A stretch of DNA of 19,114 nucleotides from Kiritimatiellia bacterium (GTDB lineage Bacteria; Verrucomicrobiota; Kiritimatiellia; SLAD01): positions 1-19,114 of the forward strand of contig SLCI01000208.1 in assembly GCA_007125875.1 (NCBI GenBank), in the 5' to 3' direction. The notes under the pieces were generated by a model that ran no database searches, was not told the origin of the DNA, and saw nothing but the letters and a program-made list of their open reading frames with translations. This document shows positions 1 to 7,391 of this stretch, piece by piece. Within the stretch, counting starts at the first letter, position 1. Every line of letters starts with the position of its first letter. A program made the translations under genes and the position numbers.

Positions 1-266
1 GCCGGCAGATCGTCGTGTACGAGGGTATAGGTATGCAACGCCTCGATCGCAATCGCCGGCAATAGGGCGGATTCACAATCGGGATCAATCGCATGCGCCG
101 CGGCGAGACATAGGACGGGTCGTATACGCTTTCCCTCGGAAAAGACGCAGTATCGCATCGCCCGGTGTAGAATGGCGGGCTGCTCGGTATCCGGTGGCAT
201 ATGTTGATCCAGCGCGCTCTCCAAAACGCGGCGCTGCTGATTAAGATAATCGGTTAGGCTAAACAT
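1..266 (-). CDS. ispA: Polyprenyl (farnesyl/geranyl) diphosphate synthase, N-terminal part
   Basis: Isoprenyl diphosphate synthase of the IspA type, which condenses IPP with allylic diphosphates (DMAPP to GPP to FPP) in the cytoplasm for quinone, undecaprenyl and carotenoid precursors. The reverse strand from the ATG at 264-266 gives 88 codons that begin MFSLTDYL. They contain the family hallmarks SEGKRIRPVLCLA (the IPP-binding GKR and RP residues) and EALHTYTLVHDDLPA, which is the start of the first Asp-rich motif DDxxD. The catalytic core and second Asp motif lie beyond the left edge. The start fits the usual N-terminal length before GKR in this family, although no strong Shine-Dalgarno precedes it. 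The gene is divergent from fmdB. Which chain length it makes cannot be told from this fragment, so GPP, FPP or GGPP synthase are all possible. Confidence 0.9.
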   Translation of the reverse strand, partial: MFSLTDYLNQQRRVLESALDQHMPPDTEQPAILHRAMRYCVFSEGKRIRPVLCLAAAHAIDPDCESALLPAIAIEALHTYTLVHDDLP

Positions 267-328
267 AGAACGAGGTTAGCGGATGTCTGGTTGATCCCGC
301 AAGAGCGATTGCGAGGATCAATTGGTTT

Positions 329-356
329 TTGACAGTGGAGAGCGCGGTCGTATACT
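329..356 (+). promoter_or_regulatory. Sigma70-type promoter of the fmdB operon
   Basis: TTGACA at 329-334 is a perfect -35 box. A 16-base spacer separates it from TATACT at 351-356, a five-of-six match to the -10 box. Transcription would start near 363, leaving a leader of about 20 bases that carries the AGGAGG ribosome site of fmdB at 370-375. This is the best promoter match in the window and faces away from ispA. Confidence 0.75.
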
Positions 357-383
357 CCGTCGGATTAATGAGGAGGCTTTTGT

Positions 384-665
384 ATGCCAACGTATGAATA
401 TGAATGTGGTCGATGCGGCCATACATTTGAAAAGTTTCATAGTATCTCGGCTGTGCCGCCTAAGCGCTGTCCGGAATGTCGAGGTAAGGTAACCCGCAAG
501 ATTGGGACGGGCGCAGGTTTGATCTTCAAAGGATCAGGGTTTTACATCACCGACTATCGCAGTGAGGGCTACAAAAAGGCCTCTCAAGCGGAGAGCGGCA
601 GTGCGAGCGCGTCGACGGCTGGGAAAAGCAAAGACAAGCCGGCGAAAACGTCAACAACCGCGTGA
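384..665 (+). CDS. FmdB-family zinc ribbon protein
   Basis: Small zinc-ribbon protein of the FmdB family (Pfam zf-RRPP / CxxC_CXXC_SSSS), 93 residues. The N-terminus MPTYEYECGRCGH is typical. Two CxxC pairs (C8/C11 and C29/C32) would bind one zinc ion, and the GSGFYITDYR stretch near residues 50-60 is the conserved family tail. After about residue 65 the chain becomes a low-complexity Ala/Ser/Lys tail, as is common here. The family was named for a putative regulator of a formamidase operon, but its true role is not established. The start has an excellent ribosome site (AGGAGG, 8 bases upstream). It heads an operon and its stop overlaps the GTG start of the next gene by four bases, so translation is probably coupled to a second, membrane-bound zinc ribbon. 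Confidence 0.9.
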   Translation: MPTYEYECGRCGHTFEKFHSISAVPPKRCPECRGKVTRKIGTGAGLIFKGSGFYITDYRSEGYKKASQAESGSASASTAGKSKDKPAKTSTTA

Positions 666-1405
666 AAAAGAAGAAGCTAAATAAATGTCCTGAGTGCGGT
701 GAACTGAATAGCCAAGTCAGGCTATATTGCAAACGCTGTGGTGTCGGCTTTCATTCGATGAAGCCTGATCGCCGAAGTCGCGCGAGCACGATGCCGCGGA
801 TGGGGGCGCCCCGCCCCCCAGCGAAGCGCCGAGGTGCATCTAAAGTACTGCGAAACCTGATCCTGATCCTTCTGATCGGATTGCTGGTCTTGATGCTGTG
901 GCCAACTCGGCCGCTTGGGCCGATGGGCTCGGAGCAGTTGGGACAGGCCGGTTTGGCTAAAATTGATGAGCTCTATCAAGCCATCGAACAGGGGCAGCGC
1001 CGTGTTGCTGAATTTACCGATCAAGAGCTCAATGCCTATCTTGAAATGCGATTGGCGCCACCCGAGGTGGAGGATGAGGTGGTGTCAACGGCGTTTGTCG
1101 TGGAGCAACTAAACGTAGCCTTTACAGACAGCCGATTTATTGCTCATATAACAGCTCGTTGGATGTTCGTTCCTGTGACCTATCAAGTCGCGGGAACGAT
1201 CGAGGAAAGTGCGGGCAATGTCGACCTCGTTCCAGATCTTGTGAAGGTCGGTCACTTGCCATTACAAGGATTTGTAGGAGCGTATAGACTCAGCCGAATG
1301 CAGACATTGTTAAACGCTTTTGATCGTGAACAGATTGTTTTTGATCATTTAGAGCGGGCGGAGATTCGACACGGAGTACTCCGCGTGATGGTGTCGGGCG
1401 AATGA
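662..1405 (+). CDS. Membrane-anchored zinc-ribbon protein of unknown function
   Basis: I do not recognise a named family. The 247-residue product has an N-terminal zinc ribbon (C9/C12 and C23/C26), a basic Pro/Arg linker (about 33-62) and one hydrophobic helix at about 65-80 (LILILLIGLLVLMLW). A soluble domain of about 165 residues follows. By the positive-inside rule the zinc ribbon and linker are cytoplasmic and the C-terminal domain is periplasmic or extracytoplasmic. The C-terminal part is a mixed alpha/beta sequence with a FTDQELNAYLEMRL segment, reminiscent of lipid-binding or assembly-type domains, but this is only an impression. The start is GTG at 662 inside the fmdB stop (GTGA) with no clear ribosome site, so translational coupling is likely. 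Reading frame, spacing and operon context make it a real gene. Confidence 0.75.
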   Translation: MKKKKLNKCPECGELNSQVRLYCKRCGVGFHSMKPDRRSRASTMPRMGAPRPPAKRRGASKVLRNLILILLIGLLVLMLWPTRPLGPMGSEQLGQAGLAKIDELYQAIEQGQRRVAEFTDQELNAYLEMRLAPPEVEDEVVSTAFVVEQLNVAFTDSRFIAHITARWMFVPVTYQVAGTIEESAGNVDLVPDLVKVGHLPLQGFVGAYRLSRMQTLLNAFDREQIVFDHLERAEIRHGVLRVMVSGE

Positions 1406-1430
1406 CAAGCGTGAAAAGAGAAGGACTGCT

Positions 1431-3140
1431 ATGAGAGACAAAAGAGAATTCTTTAATATGCTCGATGATATTGACGGAAAGGATGTTTCCGAGTACGGCC
1501 GACTCGTCGGGGACTTTGATTTCTCCCGTTTCGTGCTCAAGATTACGCAGATTCCTGCCGAGAGCACGCGGCGCCCCGCGTTATTCATTGTGCGCGTTCC
1601 TCAAATCATCGCGGGTTTTCCTCCGCATCTATTCGATATGCCCGTGCGTCGCACCGCATTGGAGGATTTGTTGACGCGCAAAGTCGCCGATCAGATCGAA
1701 CTGGTCGCCCAATACGATCAGAGCGGTGTATCGCAGCGCCATCTTTCGATCGCTGTGCCAGGTCAAAAAATTCTGCCCCGCACATCGTTACTTGTGACGG
1801 ACGAGTATGTGGAAGCTAGGATGTATATCCAGCTACCTCATCGCGATAACCGGATTAATGGCCAGCAAGTGAAGGATATCTTCTTCGATCACTTGGCTCA
1901 GATCGTCACAGGCTCTTTAATCTATTGTAATCTCAACCAGCAAGAGGTGGAAGAGTTTGTCAACGGGATGGAAGATGCCGATCAAATTCGTCAAGTGCTG
2001 CCTACGCGCGGGTGGGTTGGGTTTGCCGCCGAAGGTTCATTGCTGTCTCGTTACGGGAATACAGACTATCCCGACTATGACCAAGTGGACACGCTGCGTG
2101 TGGCCGACGATATCGCAGCAGAGGTCGAGGTGCCCAATGCCGGTACCGTCAAAGGGGTCGGCATCCCGTCGGGTATCACTCTGATTTTGGGCGATGACTA
2201 TTCGGGCCGAATTCAACTGATACGCGCACTCGCAGCCGGTATTTACAACCACGTTCCGGGTGACGGACGTGAGCGAGTGATTTCAGTCCCAGATATCGTA
2301 CACGTAGCCGCTGAACCGGGGCGCAGTGTGCAAAAAGTGAATATGTCCGCCTTCGTGCGCAAGCATCAACGTGCAGATGTGTCAGAGTTTAGTACAGAGG
2401 AAGCGGATCCGTGCAGCTCCCAAGTCGCTGCCACATTAGAGGCCATTGAGGTCGGTGCGCGTGCGCTCCTGTTTGATGAATCGGATTCTGCAGCCTCCTT
2501 CTTATCGCGTGACAGTCGCCTGGATGCCTTGTTGCCGCAGCGTGGCGCAAATGTTGTTCCGTTAGCCGCTCGTGCTCGTCGGTTGGCGGATGAGTTGGGT
2601 GTTTCGATTGTGGTTGCCGGCACGGCGTCGGTAGCTGAATTCATTCCCATCGCCGACACCATTCTACGGGTCGATAATCACACGGTATATGATTTGACCA
2701 ATGAGGCCAAATCGATTGATGCGGGTCAACTCGCTGGCTCCGATAGTGCCGATTCGGACGTGGTCTATGAGCAGAACCGCTGGATCGTGCCGAGCAGTAT
2801 CGAACCCAGCAAAGGTACCCGTGATCAGTTCATCGAAGCGGAGTCGATTGATTTGCTGCGCTTCGGAAACAGTGTGGTTGGGCTGCAAGATGTAACGCAG
2901 TTGGCGGATCGGCACCAGACCAGCACCATCGGACTCATTCTGTATTACGCCAAACTTCGGTACATGGACGAGGGGCGTCCGATGCGTGAAATCATGGATC
3001 TGATTGATCGTGATTTGGGTACGGAAGGGTTGGAATGCCTATCACGCGATTTGCGCGGTGACTTGGCGCGCCCACGGCGTTATGAGATCGCAGCGGCCCT
3101 GAATCGTTTGCCGTCCTTGCGTATCTCGCACATCGAATAG
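1431..3140 (+). CDS. ABC-class ATPase domain protein with degenerate P-loop
   Basis: 569 residues matching the 'predicted ATPase of the ABC class' family (Pfam PF09818) over its length. Seen are the N-terminal YGRLVGDFDFSRFVLKI block, IYNHVPGDGRE after the P-loop region (271-281), FSTEEAD (320-326) in the signature region, and LLFDESDSA (347-354) as Walker B with D349/E350. The Walker A position reads GDDYSGRIQL (254-263). As I recall the family consensus it is G-x-G-[FY]-H-G-K-S-T-L, so the lysine is Arg260 and the Ser/Thr pair is Ile261-Gln262. The signature block also has Pro where Gly is usual. ATP hydrolysis is therefore doubtful. The family's function is unknown; some databases wrongly call it an isopentenyl-diphosphate isomerase. 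It is a cytoplasmic protein, preceded by a good ribosome site (GAGAAGGA), 25 bases after the previous gene and 10 before dtd. Confidence 0.8.
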   Translation: MRDKREFFNMLDDIDGKDVSEYGRLVGDFDFSRFVLKITQIPAESTRRPALFIVRVPQIIAGFPPHLFDMPVRRTALEDLLTRKVADQIELVAQYDQSGVSQRHLSIAVPGQKILPRTSLLVTDEYVEARMYIQLPHRDNRINGQQVKDIFFDHLAQIVTGSLIYCNLNQQEVEEFVNGMEDADQIRQVLPTRGWVGFAAEGSLLSRYGNTDYPDYDQVDTLRVADDIAAEVEVPNAGTVKGVGIPSGITLILGDDYSGRIQLIRALAAGIYNHVPGDGRERVISVPDIVHVAAEPGRSVQKVNMSAFVRKHQRADVSEFSTEEADPCSSQVAATLEAIEVGARALLFDESDSAASFLSRDSRLDALLPQRGANVVPLAARARRLADELGVSIVVAGTASVAEFIPIADTILRVDNHTVYDLTNEAKSIDAGQLAGSDSADSDVVYEQNRWIVPSSIEPSKGTRDQFIEAESIDLLRFGNSVVGLQDVTQLADRHQTSTIGLILYYAKLRYMDEGRPMREIMDLIDRDLGTEGLECLSRDLRGDLARPRRYEIAAALNRLPSLRISHIE

Positions 3141-3150
3141 GGGCCGCGTT

Positions 3151-3612
3151 ATGAAATTGGTGATTCAGCGTTGTAAGCGCGCATCGGTCACCGTTTCTGA
3201 TCAGGTCGTAGGATCAATTGGGCCCGGTGCACTCATCCTTTTGGCTGTCGCCGCAGACGACTCGGAAGAGGAAGCTCGCATGCTGGCCCGCAAAGTCTCC
3301 AAGCTCCGGATGTATGATGATGCTGATGGTCGCTTGAACGCCTCTATTGCGGAGACGGGAGGCTCTTTTTTGGTTGTTAGCCAATTCACCCTCTATGGCG
3401 ACTGTAGAAAAGGTAATCGGCCCAGCTATATTCGCTCTGCCGAGCCAGGCAAGGCACAATATCTATACGAATATTTCGTGCGCGAACTATCGAACCTAGG
3501 CCATACAGTGGAAACCGGTAGGTTTCGGGAAACGATGCAAGTCGAACTAGTGAATGACGGCCCAGTCACATTGATTCTGGAACGCGAGAGTGAGAAAGAA
3601 GAACTGGACTAA
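3151..3612 (+). CDS. dtd: D-aminoacyl-tRNA deacylase
   Basis: DTD hydrolyses the ester bond between a D-amino acid (and glycine mischarged on tRNA-Ala) and tRNA, a chirality proofreading step in the cytoplasm. At 153 residues it has the usual bacterial length. The two active-site motifs of the dimer are intact: SQFT at 77-80 within FLVVSQFTLYGD, and NDGPVT at 135-140, the Gly-cisPro motif that excludes L-amino acids. The segment before the second motif reads GRFRETMQVEL, where many homologues have FGAxM, a modest deviation. The ATG at 3151 follows an AGGGG ribosome site that overlaps the upstream stop. It is the last gene of the fmdB operon and ends one base short of the convergent rfbB stop, so no terminator can fit between them. 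Confidence 0.95.
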   Translation: MKLVIQRCKRASVTVSDQVVGSIGPGALILLAVAADDSEEEARMLARKVSKLRMYDDADGRLNASIAETGGSFLVVSQFTLYGDCRKGNRPSYIRSAEPGKAQYLYEYFVRELSNLGHTVETGRFRETMQVELVNDGPVTLILERESEKEELD

Positions 3613-3613
3613 A

Positions 3614-4678
3614 TTAGCGATTGCCTAAGCGCTCGCCCGCATATTTTCCGGATCGAATTGGGCCCCACCATGACTCATTATCGAGATACCACTGCACGGT
3701 CTTCTGTATCCCGCTATCGAAATCTTCCTGAGGCTGCCAGCCCAGCTGCGTCTTCAGCTTCGTCGCATCGATCGCATAGCGTTTATCATGTCCCGGACGA
3801 TCCGGTACAAAGGTGATCATATCACGGTATGAGGCACCGTTTGATCTCGGCCGTAACGTATCCAGCGCATCACAAATTTGATGAACGACCTGGAGGTTCG
3901 TACGCTCGTTGTTGCCACCCACATTGTAGGTCTGTCCAAGCTCTCCCGTGGTCAGGATCAAGTGAAGCGCGCGGGCGTGATCTTCGACATACAACCAATC
4001 CCTGACATTGTCGCCTTGGCCATAAATCGGCAGCGCTTTCTCATCCAGTGCGTTCAGTATAACCAAGGGGATTAGTTTTTCCGGAAAGTGATAAGGCCCA
4101 TAGTTGTTACTGCAGTTTGAAATCAGCACAGGGAAGTCGTAGGTGTGATACCACGCCATCGCCAGATGATCGGAGGCCGCCTTGCTGGCAGAGTAGGGCG
4201 ACCGGGGATCATACGGGGTGTCCTCGGTGAACAGGCCCTCTGCACCGAGACTGCCATAGACCTCGTCTGTCGAGATGTGCAGGAACCGAAACGATGCACG
4301 CGCCGATTCAGAAAGTGATGCACAATACTGACGTGCGCAATGGAGCAGATTGTAGGTGCCCACGATATTCGTTTGAATGAACGCATCGGGACCGTCAATA
4401 GAGCGGTCAACATGGGATTCGGCCGCCAAGTGCATTACGGCATCGGGTTGGAACGATTGGAACAATTCTGCCATCCGCGTGACATCGCAAATGTCCGCCT
4501 GTTCATGTGCGTAGTTGTCCAAACCCGCTAACATTGCCAGAGACGACAGGTTGCCCGCATAGGTTAGCTTGTCGACATTCAACACGCGGCAGTTTTCTGA
4601 CAACACAAGATGTCGACAAACCGCCGACCCAATAAATCCCGCGCCGCCTGTCACTAATACTGATCTAATCGCACCCAT
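3614..4678 (-). CDS. rfbB: dTDP-glucose 4,6-dehydratase
   Basis: Extended SDR enzyme that converts dTDP-glucose to dTDP-4-keto-6-deoxyglucose, the second step toward dTDP-L-rhamnose and other deoxysugars of surface polysaccharide. The 354-residue protein has the NAD-binding GGAGFIG (11-17), AAESHVDRSI (85-94), the catalytic Thr-Asp-Glu (137-139, in STDEVYG) and YSASK (162-166), plus RPGHDKRYAID near 294-304. I chose the ATG at 4676-4678 because AAGGAAG lies just upstream and the Rossmann motif then starts at the usual distance. A longer frame from 4714 adds 12 residues that overlap this ribosome site. No rfbA, rfbC or rfbD is adjacent, so the rest of the pathway must be elsewhere. It converges on dtd with one base between stops and diverges from prfB across a 204-base regulatory gap. 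Confidence 0.95.
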   Translation of the reverse strand: MGAIRSVLVTGGAGFIGSAVCRHLVLSENCRVLNVDKLTYAGNLSSLAMLAGLDNYAHEQADICDVTRMAELFQSFQPDAVMHLAAESHVDRSIDGPDAFIQTNIVGTYNLLHCARQYCASLSESARASFRFLHISTDEVYGSLGAEGLFTEDTPYDPRSPYSASKAASDHLAMAWYHTYDFPVLISNCSNNYGPYHFPEKLIPLVILNALDEKALPIYGQGDNVRDWLYVEDHARALHLILTTGELGQTYNVGGNNERTNLQVVHQICDALDTLRPRSNGASYRDMITFVPDRPGHDKRYAIDATKLKTQLGWQPQEDFDSGIQKTVQWYLDNESWWGPIRSGKYAGERLGNR

Positions 4679-4718
4679 ATTTCTTCCTTCATTAATATGG
4701 TCAGTGTTACTCAATTAC

Positions 4719-4769
4719 GAGGTGTCTGGCAAGCATCCCGCCAGAGGTGTCCCTTTCGTGACGATGTCA
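4719..4769. promoter_or_regulatory. Repeat and dyad cluster in the rfbB-prfB divergent region
   Basis: An octamer GAGGTGTC occurs at 4719-4726 and again at 4744-4751, 25 bases apart. Between them is a dyad CTGGC (4726-4730) - 9 bases - GCCAG (4740-4744). A further dyad TGAC-GAT-GTCA lies at 4759-4769. Such paired elements in a divergent gap can be regulator sites, but no known operator is recognised. Confidence 0.25.
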
Positions 4770-4826
4770 TGCCCAGCGATTAAACGGATCTTATCTCATA
4801 ACGGAAGCGCCGACTTTTTGGGGGAC

Positions 4827-4859
4827 TTGACCATTGCGCATCAGCACCCTAGGCTGATG
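4827..4859 (+). promoter_or_regulatory. Putative prfB-trp operon promoter with overlapping dyad
   Basis: TTGACC (4827-4832), a 17-base spacer and TAGGCT (4850-4855) form a plausible sigma70 promoter 28 bases before the prfB ATG. A perfect 7-base inverted repeat, CATCAGC (4839-4845) - ACCCTAG - GCTGATG (4853-4859), is centred on the -10 element. A repressor bound there would block this promoter. It does not match the E. coli TrpR operator. No trp leader peptide or attenuator is visible. Confidence 0.45.
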
Positions 4860-4882
4860 ACGAATTTGGAAAGGAATTGGCT

Positions 4883-6008
4883 ATGAGTGAAGTGTTACGC
4901 GACAAATGGGGGGCGTTCCAAGAACGTCTCGAAGAAATGCGAGGCTATCTTTGACGAGCCTAAACTTCGTGCACAATTAAAGGCTCGAGAGGAAGAATCG
5001 GCCGCCCCTGGGTTTTGGGATGACCAGAATAAGGCTCGCGCCGCAATTCACCGCACAAACGCGATCAAATCGCTCTTAGAGCCATTAGATGCCATCACCA
5101 CGCTGATCAATGATGCGGGGACGATGCTGGAGTTAATGGCTTTAGAGGATGATCCCGAACATATTGCTACTGCCGAAAAGGAAGTCGATGCGCTGCTGAA
5201 GAGGGTCGAGAGCGATTTCCGGGATTTGGAAATGAAGACCCTATTGGGGGAATCATTTGATGCCAACAGCGCTTACGTAAGTCTGAACGCGGGTGCCGGC
5301 GGGACCGAGTCATGCGACTGGTCCGATATGCTGTACCGAATGTATCGCCGCTATACAGAGGCGCATGGATTCGAGCTATCTTTGCTGAGTCTTCAGCCCG
5401 GTGATGAGGCGGGCATCAAAAGCGTCACATTTTTGGTTACGGGCCCTTATGCCTACGGATACTTGAAGGGCGAACGCGGCGTGCATCGACTGGTACGGAT
5501 CAGCCCCTTTGATTCGAATCAGCGACGTCATACCTCCTTTGCGGCCGTCGATGTGGTGGCCGAAATCGATGACGATATCGAGGTCAATATTGAGGAAAAG
5601 GATCTGCGTATTGATACCTATCGCTCCAGCGGGGCAGGGGGGCAACACGTCAATACGACCGATTCGGCGGTACGAATCACGCATATGCCCAGTGGCATTA
5701 TTGTGGCCTGTCAGGCGGAGCGATCGCAGCACAAGAATCGCGACAAAGCGATGAAGATGCTGACGGCAAAACTATATGAGTGGCAGCAGGATCAGCAACG
5801 CAAAGAAATGGAAAAATTCTACGGTGATAAGGGCGAAATTGCGTGGGGCCGTCAAATCCGCTCCTATGTCATGCAGCCCTACACCATGGTGAAGGATCAT
5901 CGTACCGATCACCAGACCGGCAATGTGAGCGCGGTTATGGACGGCGATTTGGACGAATTTATAGAGGCCTACCTAAAGAAAGGACGTCGTCATGAGCCAG
6001 TTGGATAA
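4883..6008 (+). CDS. prfB: Peptide chain release factor 2 (programmed +1 frameshift)
   Basis: RF2 recognises UGA and UAA stop codons and triggers peptide release on the ribosome. Translation starts at the ATG 4883-4885 behind AAGGAA. It runs 23 codons to CTT (4949-4951), TGA (4952-4954) and C, the classical RF2 shift site. A +1 slip on CTT decodes GAC (4953-4955) and continues to the stop at 6006-6008, giving 374 residues, close to the E. coli length. A weak internal Shine-Dalgarno-like GAGG (4941-4944) precedes the slip site. The shifted frame carries the UGA-specific tripeptide SPF at 207-209 and the catalytic GGQ at 252-254. The in-frame TGA is thus autoregulation: low RF2 favours the shift. 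It is not a broken gene. The 3' end overlaps trpC by 17 bases. Confidence 0.97.
4941..4955 (+). promoter_or_regulatory. RF2 programmed +1 ribosomal frameshift site
   Basis: The string GAGGCTATCTTTGAC holds a Shine-Dalgarno-like GAGG, then TAT, the slippery CTT, the in-frame stop TGA and the following C that weakens termination. E. coli has AGGGGG at the same place, so the stimulator here is less rich in G. Layout and position (codon 23 of prfB) match the known RF2 autoregulatory element. Confidence 0.95.
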
Positions 6009-6783
6009 AATTATCGCTGACAAGCGGGTCGAAATTGAAGGGCGTCGCGAGAAGGTGAGTTTGGAGTATCTCAAGTCAACCGCCTCCATTCGGCGTCAGC
6101 AACCAGATTTTATTGAGTCGTTGCGTTCTAGCCCTATGGGCCTGATCGCTGAAATCAAGCGCCAGTCGCCATCTGCTGGTGAAATTCGGCCCGGTATGCG
6201 TCCGGACCACATTGCAGAACAGTATGAGCAAGCGGGTGCTCAAGCCATTTCGATTCTGGTTGATCAAAAATATTTTGGGGCTGAAGAGGCCGATTTTGTC
6301 ATGGTACGGGATGCGGTCAGTTTACCCATTCTTTACAAGGAATTTGTCCTCTATGGCTGGCAAGTATGGCACGCCGCGTCGTTAGGCGCATCGGCTGTGC
6401 TCTTAATTGCGGCTGCACTCGAAGATGAAGAACTCAGCGAGCTGTTGGATCTGACGACGAAAGCGGGGATGACGCCCTTGCTGGAGGTTCATACAGCCGA
6501 TGAAATGAAACGCGCGTGTGATCTTGGTGCCAGCTGCATTGGCGTCAATAATCGCGATCTGGGCACCTTTAAGGTTTCCCTTGCCACGAGTTGTGAGCTG
6601 ATCGCCGATGCGCCAAAGGATGCCACACTGATTAGTGAAAGCGGAATCAAGACCGCCGAGGATGTGGTGCGTATGCATGATGCCGGCTTTCATGGGATCT
6701 TGGTGGGAGAACACATTTTGCGACAAGAAAAGGTCGGCCCAGCGATCCATGAGCTGATGAGTGGCGTATGGGCATCTTCGTAA
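5992..6783 (+). CDS. trpC: Indole-3-glycerol phosphate synthase
   Basis: TrpC closes the ring of CdRP to indole-3-glycerol phosphate, the fourth step of tryptophan synthesis, as a cytoplasmic TIM barrel. The 263-residue monofunctional enzyme shows IAEIKRQSPS (E54, K56), the catalytic lysine K116 in LYKEF (LRKDF in many homologues), the acid/base E164 in LLEVH, IGVNNRDL (183-190) and LISESGI (213-219) for phosphate and indole binding. The N-terminal helix MSQLDKIIADKRVEI is typical of the family. The ATG lies 17 bases inside the end of prfB, preceded by AAAGAAAGGA as ribosome site. It is not fused to TrpF, unlike the E. coli bifunctional protein; TrpF is encoded directly downstream. Confidence 0.95.
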   Translation: MSQLDKIIADKRVEIEGRREKVSLEYLKSTASIRRQQPDFIESLRSSPMGLIAEIKRQSPSAGEIRPGMRPDHIAEQYEQAGAQAISILVDQKYFGAEEADFVMVRDAVSLPILYKEFVLYGWQVWHAASLGASAVLLIAAALEDEELSELLDLTTKAGMTPLLEVHTADEMKRACDLGASCIGVNNRDLGTFKVSLATSCELIADAPKDATLISESGIKTAEDVVRMHDAGFHGILVGEHILRQEKVGPAIHELMSGVWASS

Positions 6784-7391
6784 AAATTTGTGGTTGTGCG
6801 TCGGCCAGCGATACGCAAGCCGTTGCGGCCATGCGTCCTGATGCCGTTGGCTTTATTCTATGGCCCGGTTCAAAACGTTATGTGAAGCCGCACGAAATTG
6901 CCGATTGGACGCGCGACTGGTCAGGCGACGTCTTAAAAGTCGGCGTTTTTGTAGATGAATCGATTGAGCAAATCCGCGCCGCTGCGGATCAAGCCGGATT
7001 GGATATCGTACAGTTACACGGCCATGAGCGCCCTGAAGACTGTACTGGATGGGCTACGCGTCAGGTATGGAAGGCGATACATCTGAATAGGGCCTTGCCG
7101 GAAAGTTTTGCCGCTTACGCGCCCGATGCATTCTTGTTGGACTATCACGGCGATCGTATGCCCGGTGGCACAGGTCAATGTGTGGACTGGCAAGATGCGC
7201 GGGAATTTGTCGCGCGTAGTCCGCAAAAAGTCCTACTGGCGGGGGGCTTAAATCGTGATAATGTGGTTGCAGCAATTCACGCTGTGCGCCCGTGGGGCGT
7301 CGATGTGAGTTCGGGTGTTGAGCAGGCACCGGGTAAAAAGGATTTAACTGCAGTAAAGGACTTTATAGAACAATGTCGAAGCACCGATTGA
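6768..7391 (+). CDS. trpF: Phosphoribosylanthranilate isomerase
   Basis: TrpF performs the Amadori rearrangement of PRA to CdRP, the step before TrpC. The 207-residue TIM barrel starts MGIFVKICG with the catalytic cysteine C8. It carries VGFILWPGSKRYV (the phosphate-side loop), VGVFVDE, VQLHGHE, LLDYHGD with the second catalytic Asp, and the C-terminal phosphate motif VDVSSGVEQAPGKKD. The ATG at 6768 lies 16 bases inside trpC, and the 3' end overlaps trpB by 19 bases, so the three trp genes are probably translationally coupled. Nothing appears missing or altered in the active site. Confidence 0.94.
   Translation: MGIFVKICGCASASDTQAVAAMRPDAVGFILWPGSKRYVKPHEIADWTRDWSGDVLKVGVFVDESIEQIRAAADQAGLDIVQLHGHERPEDCTGWATRQVWKAIHLNRALPESFAAYAPDAFLLDYHGDRMPGGTGQCVDWQDAREFVARSPQKVLLAGGLNRDNVVAAIHAVRPWGVDVSSGVEQAPGKKDLTAVKDFIEQCRSTD

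Noticed and set aside
4679..4714. A longer start for rfbB (12 more residues)
   Set aside because: The added codons overlap the AAGGAAG ribosome site, and the Rossmann motif lies at the normal distance from the inner ATG.
4887..4951. prfB as a simple open frame starting at GTG 4887, or as a pseudogene broken by TGA
   Set aside because: The true ATG at 4883 with a ribosome site and the CTT TGA C shift signal explain both frames. The 22 codons before Asp in the GTG-started frame have no RF2 likeness.
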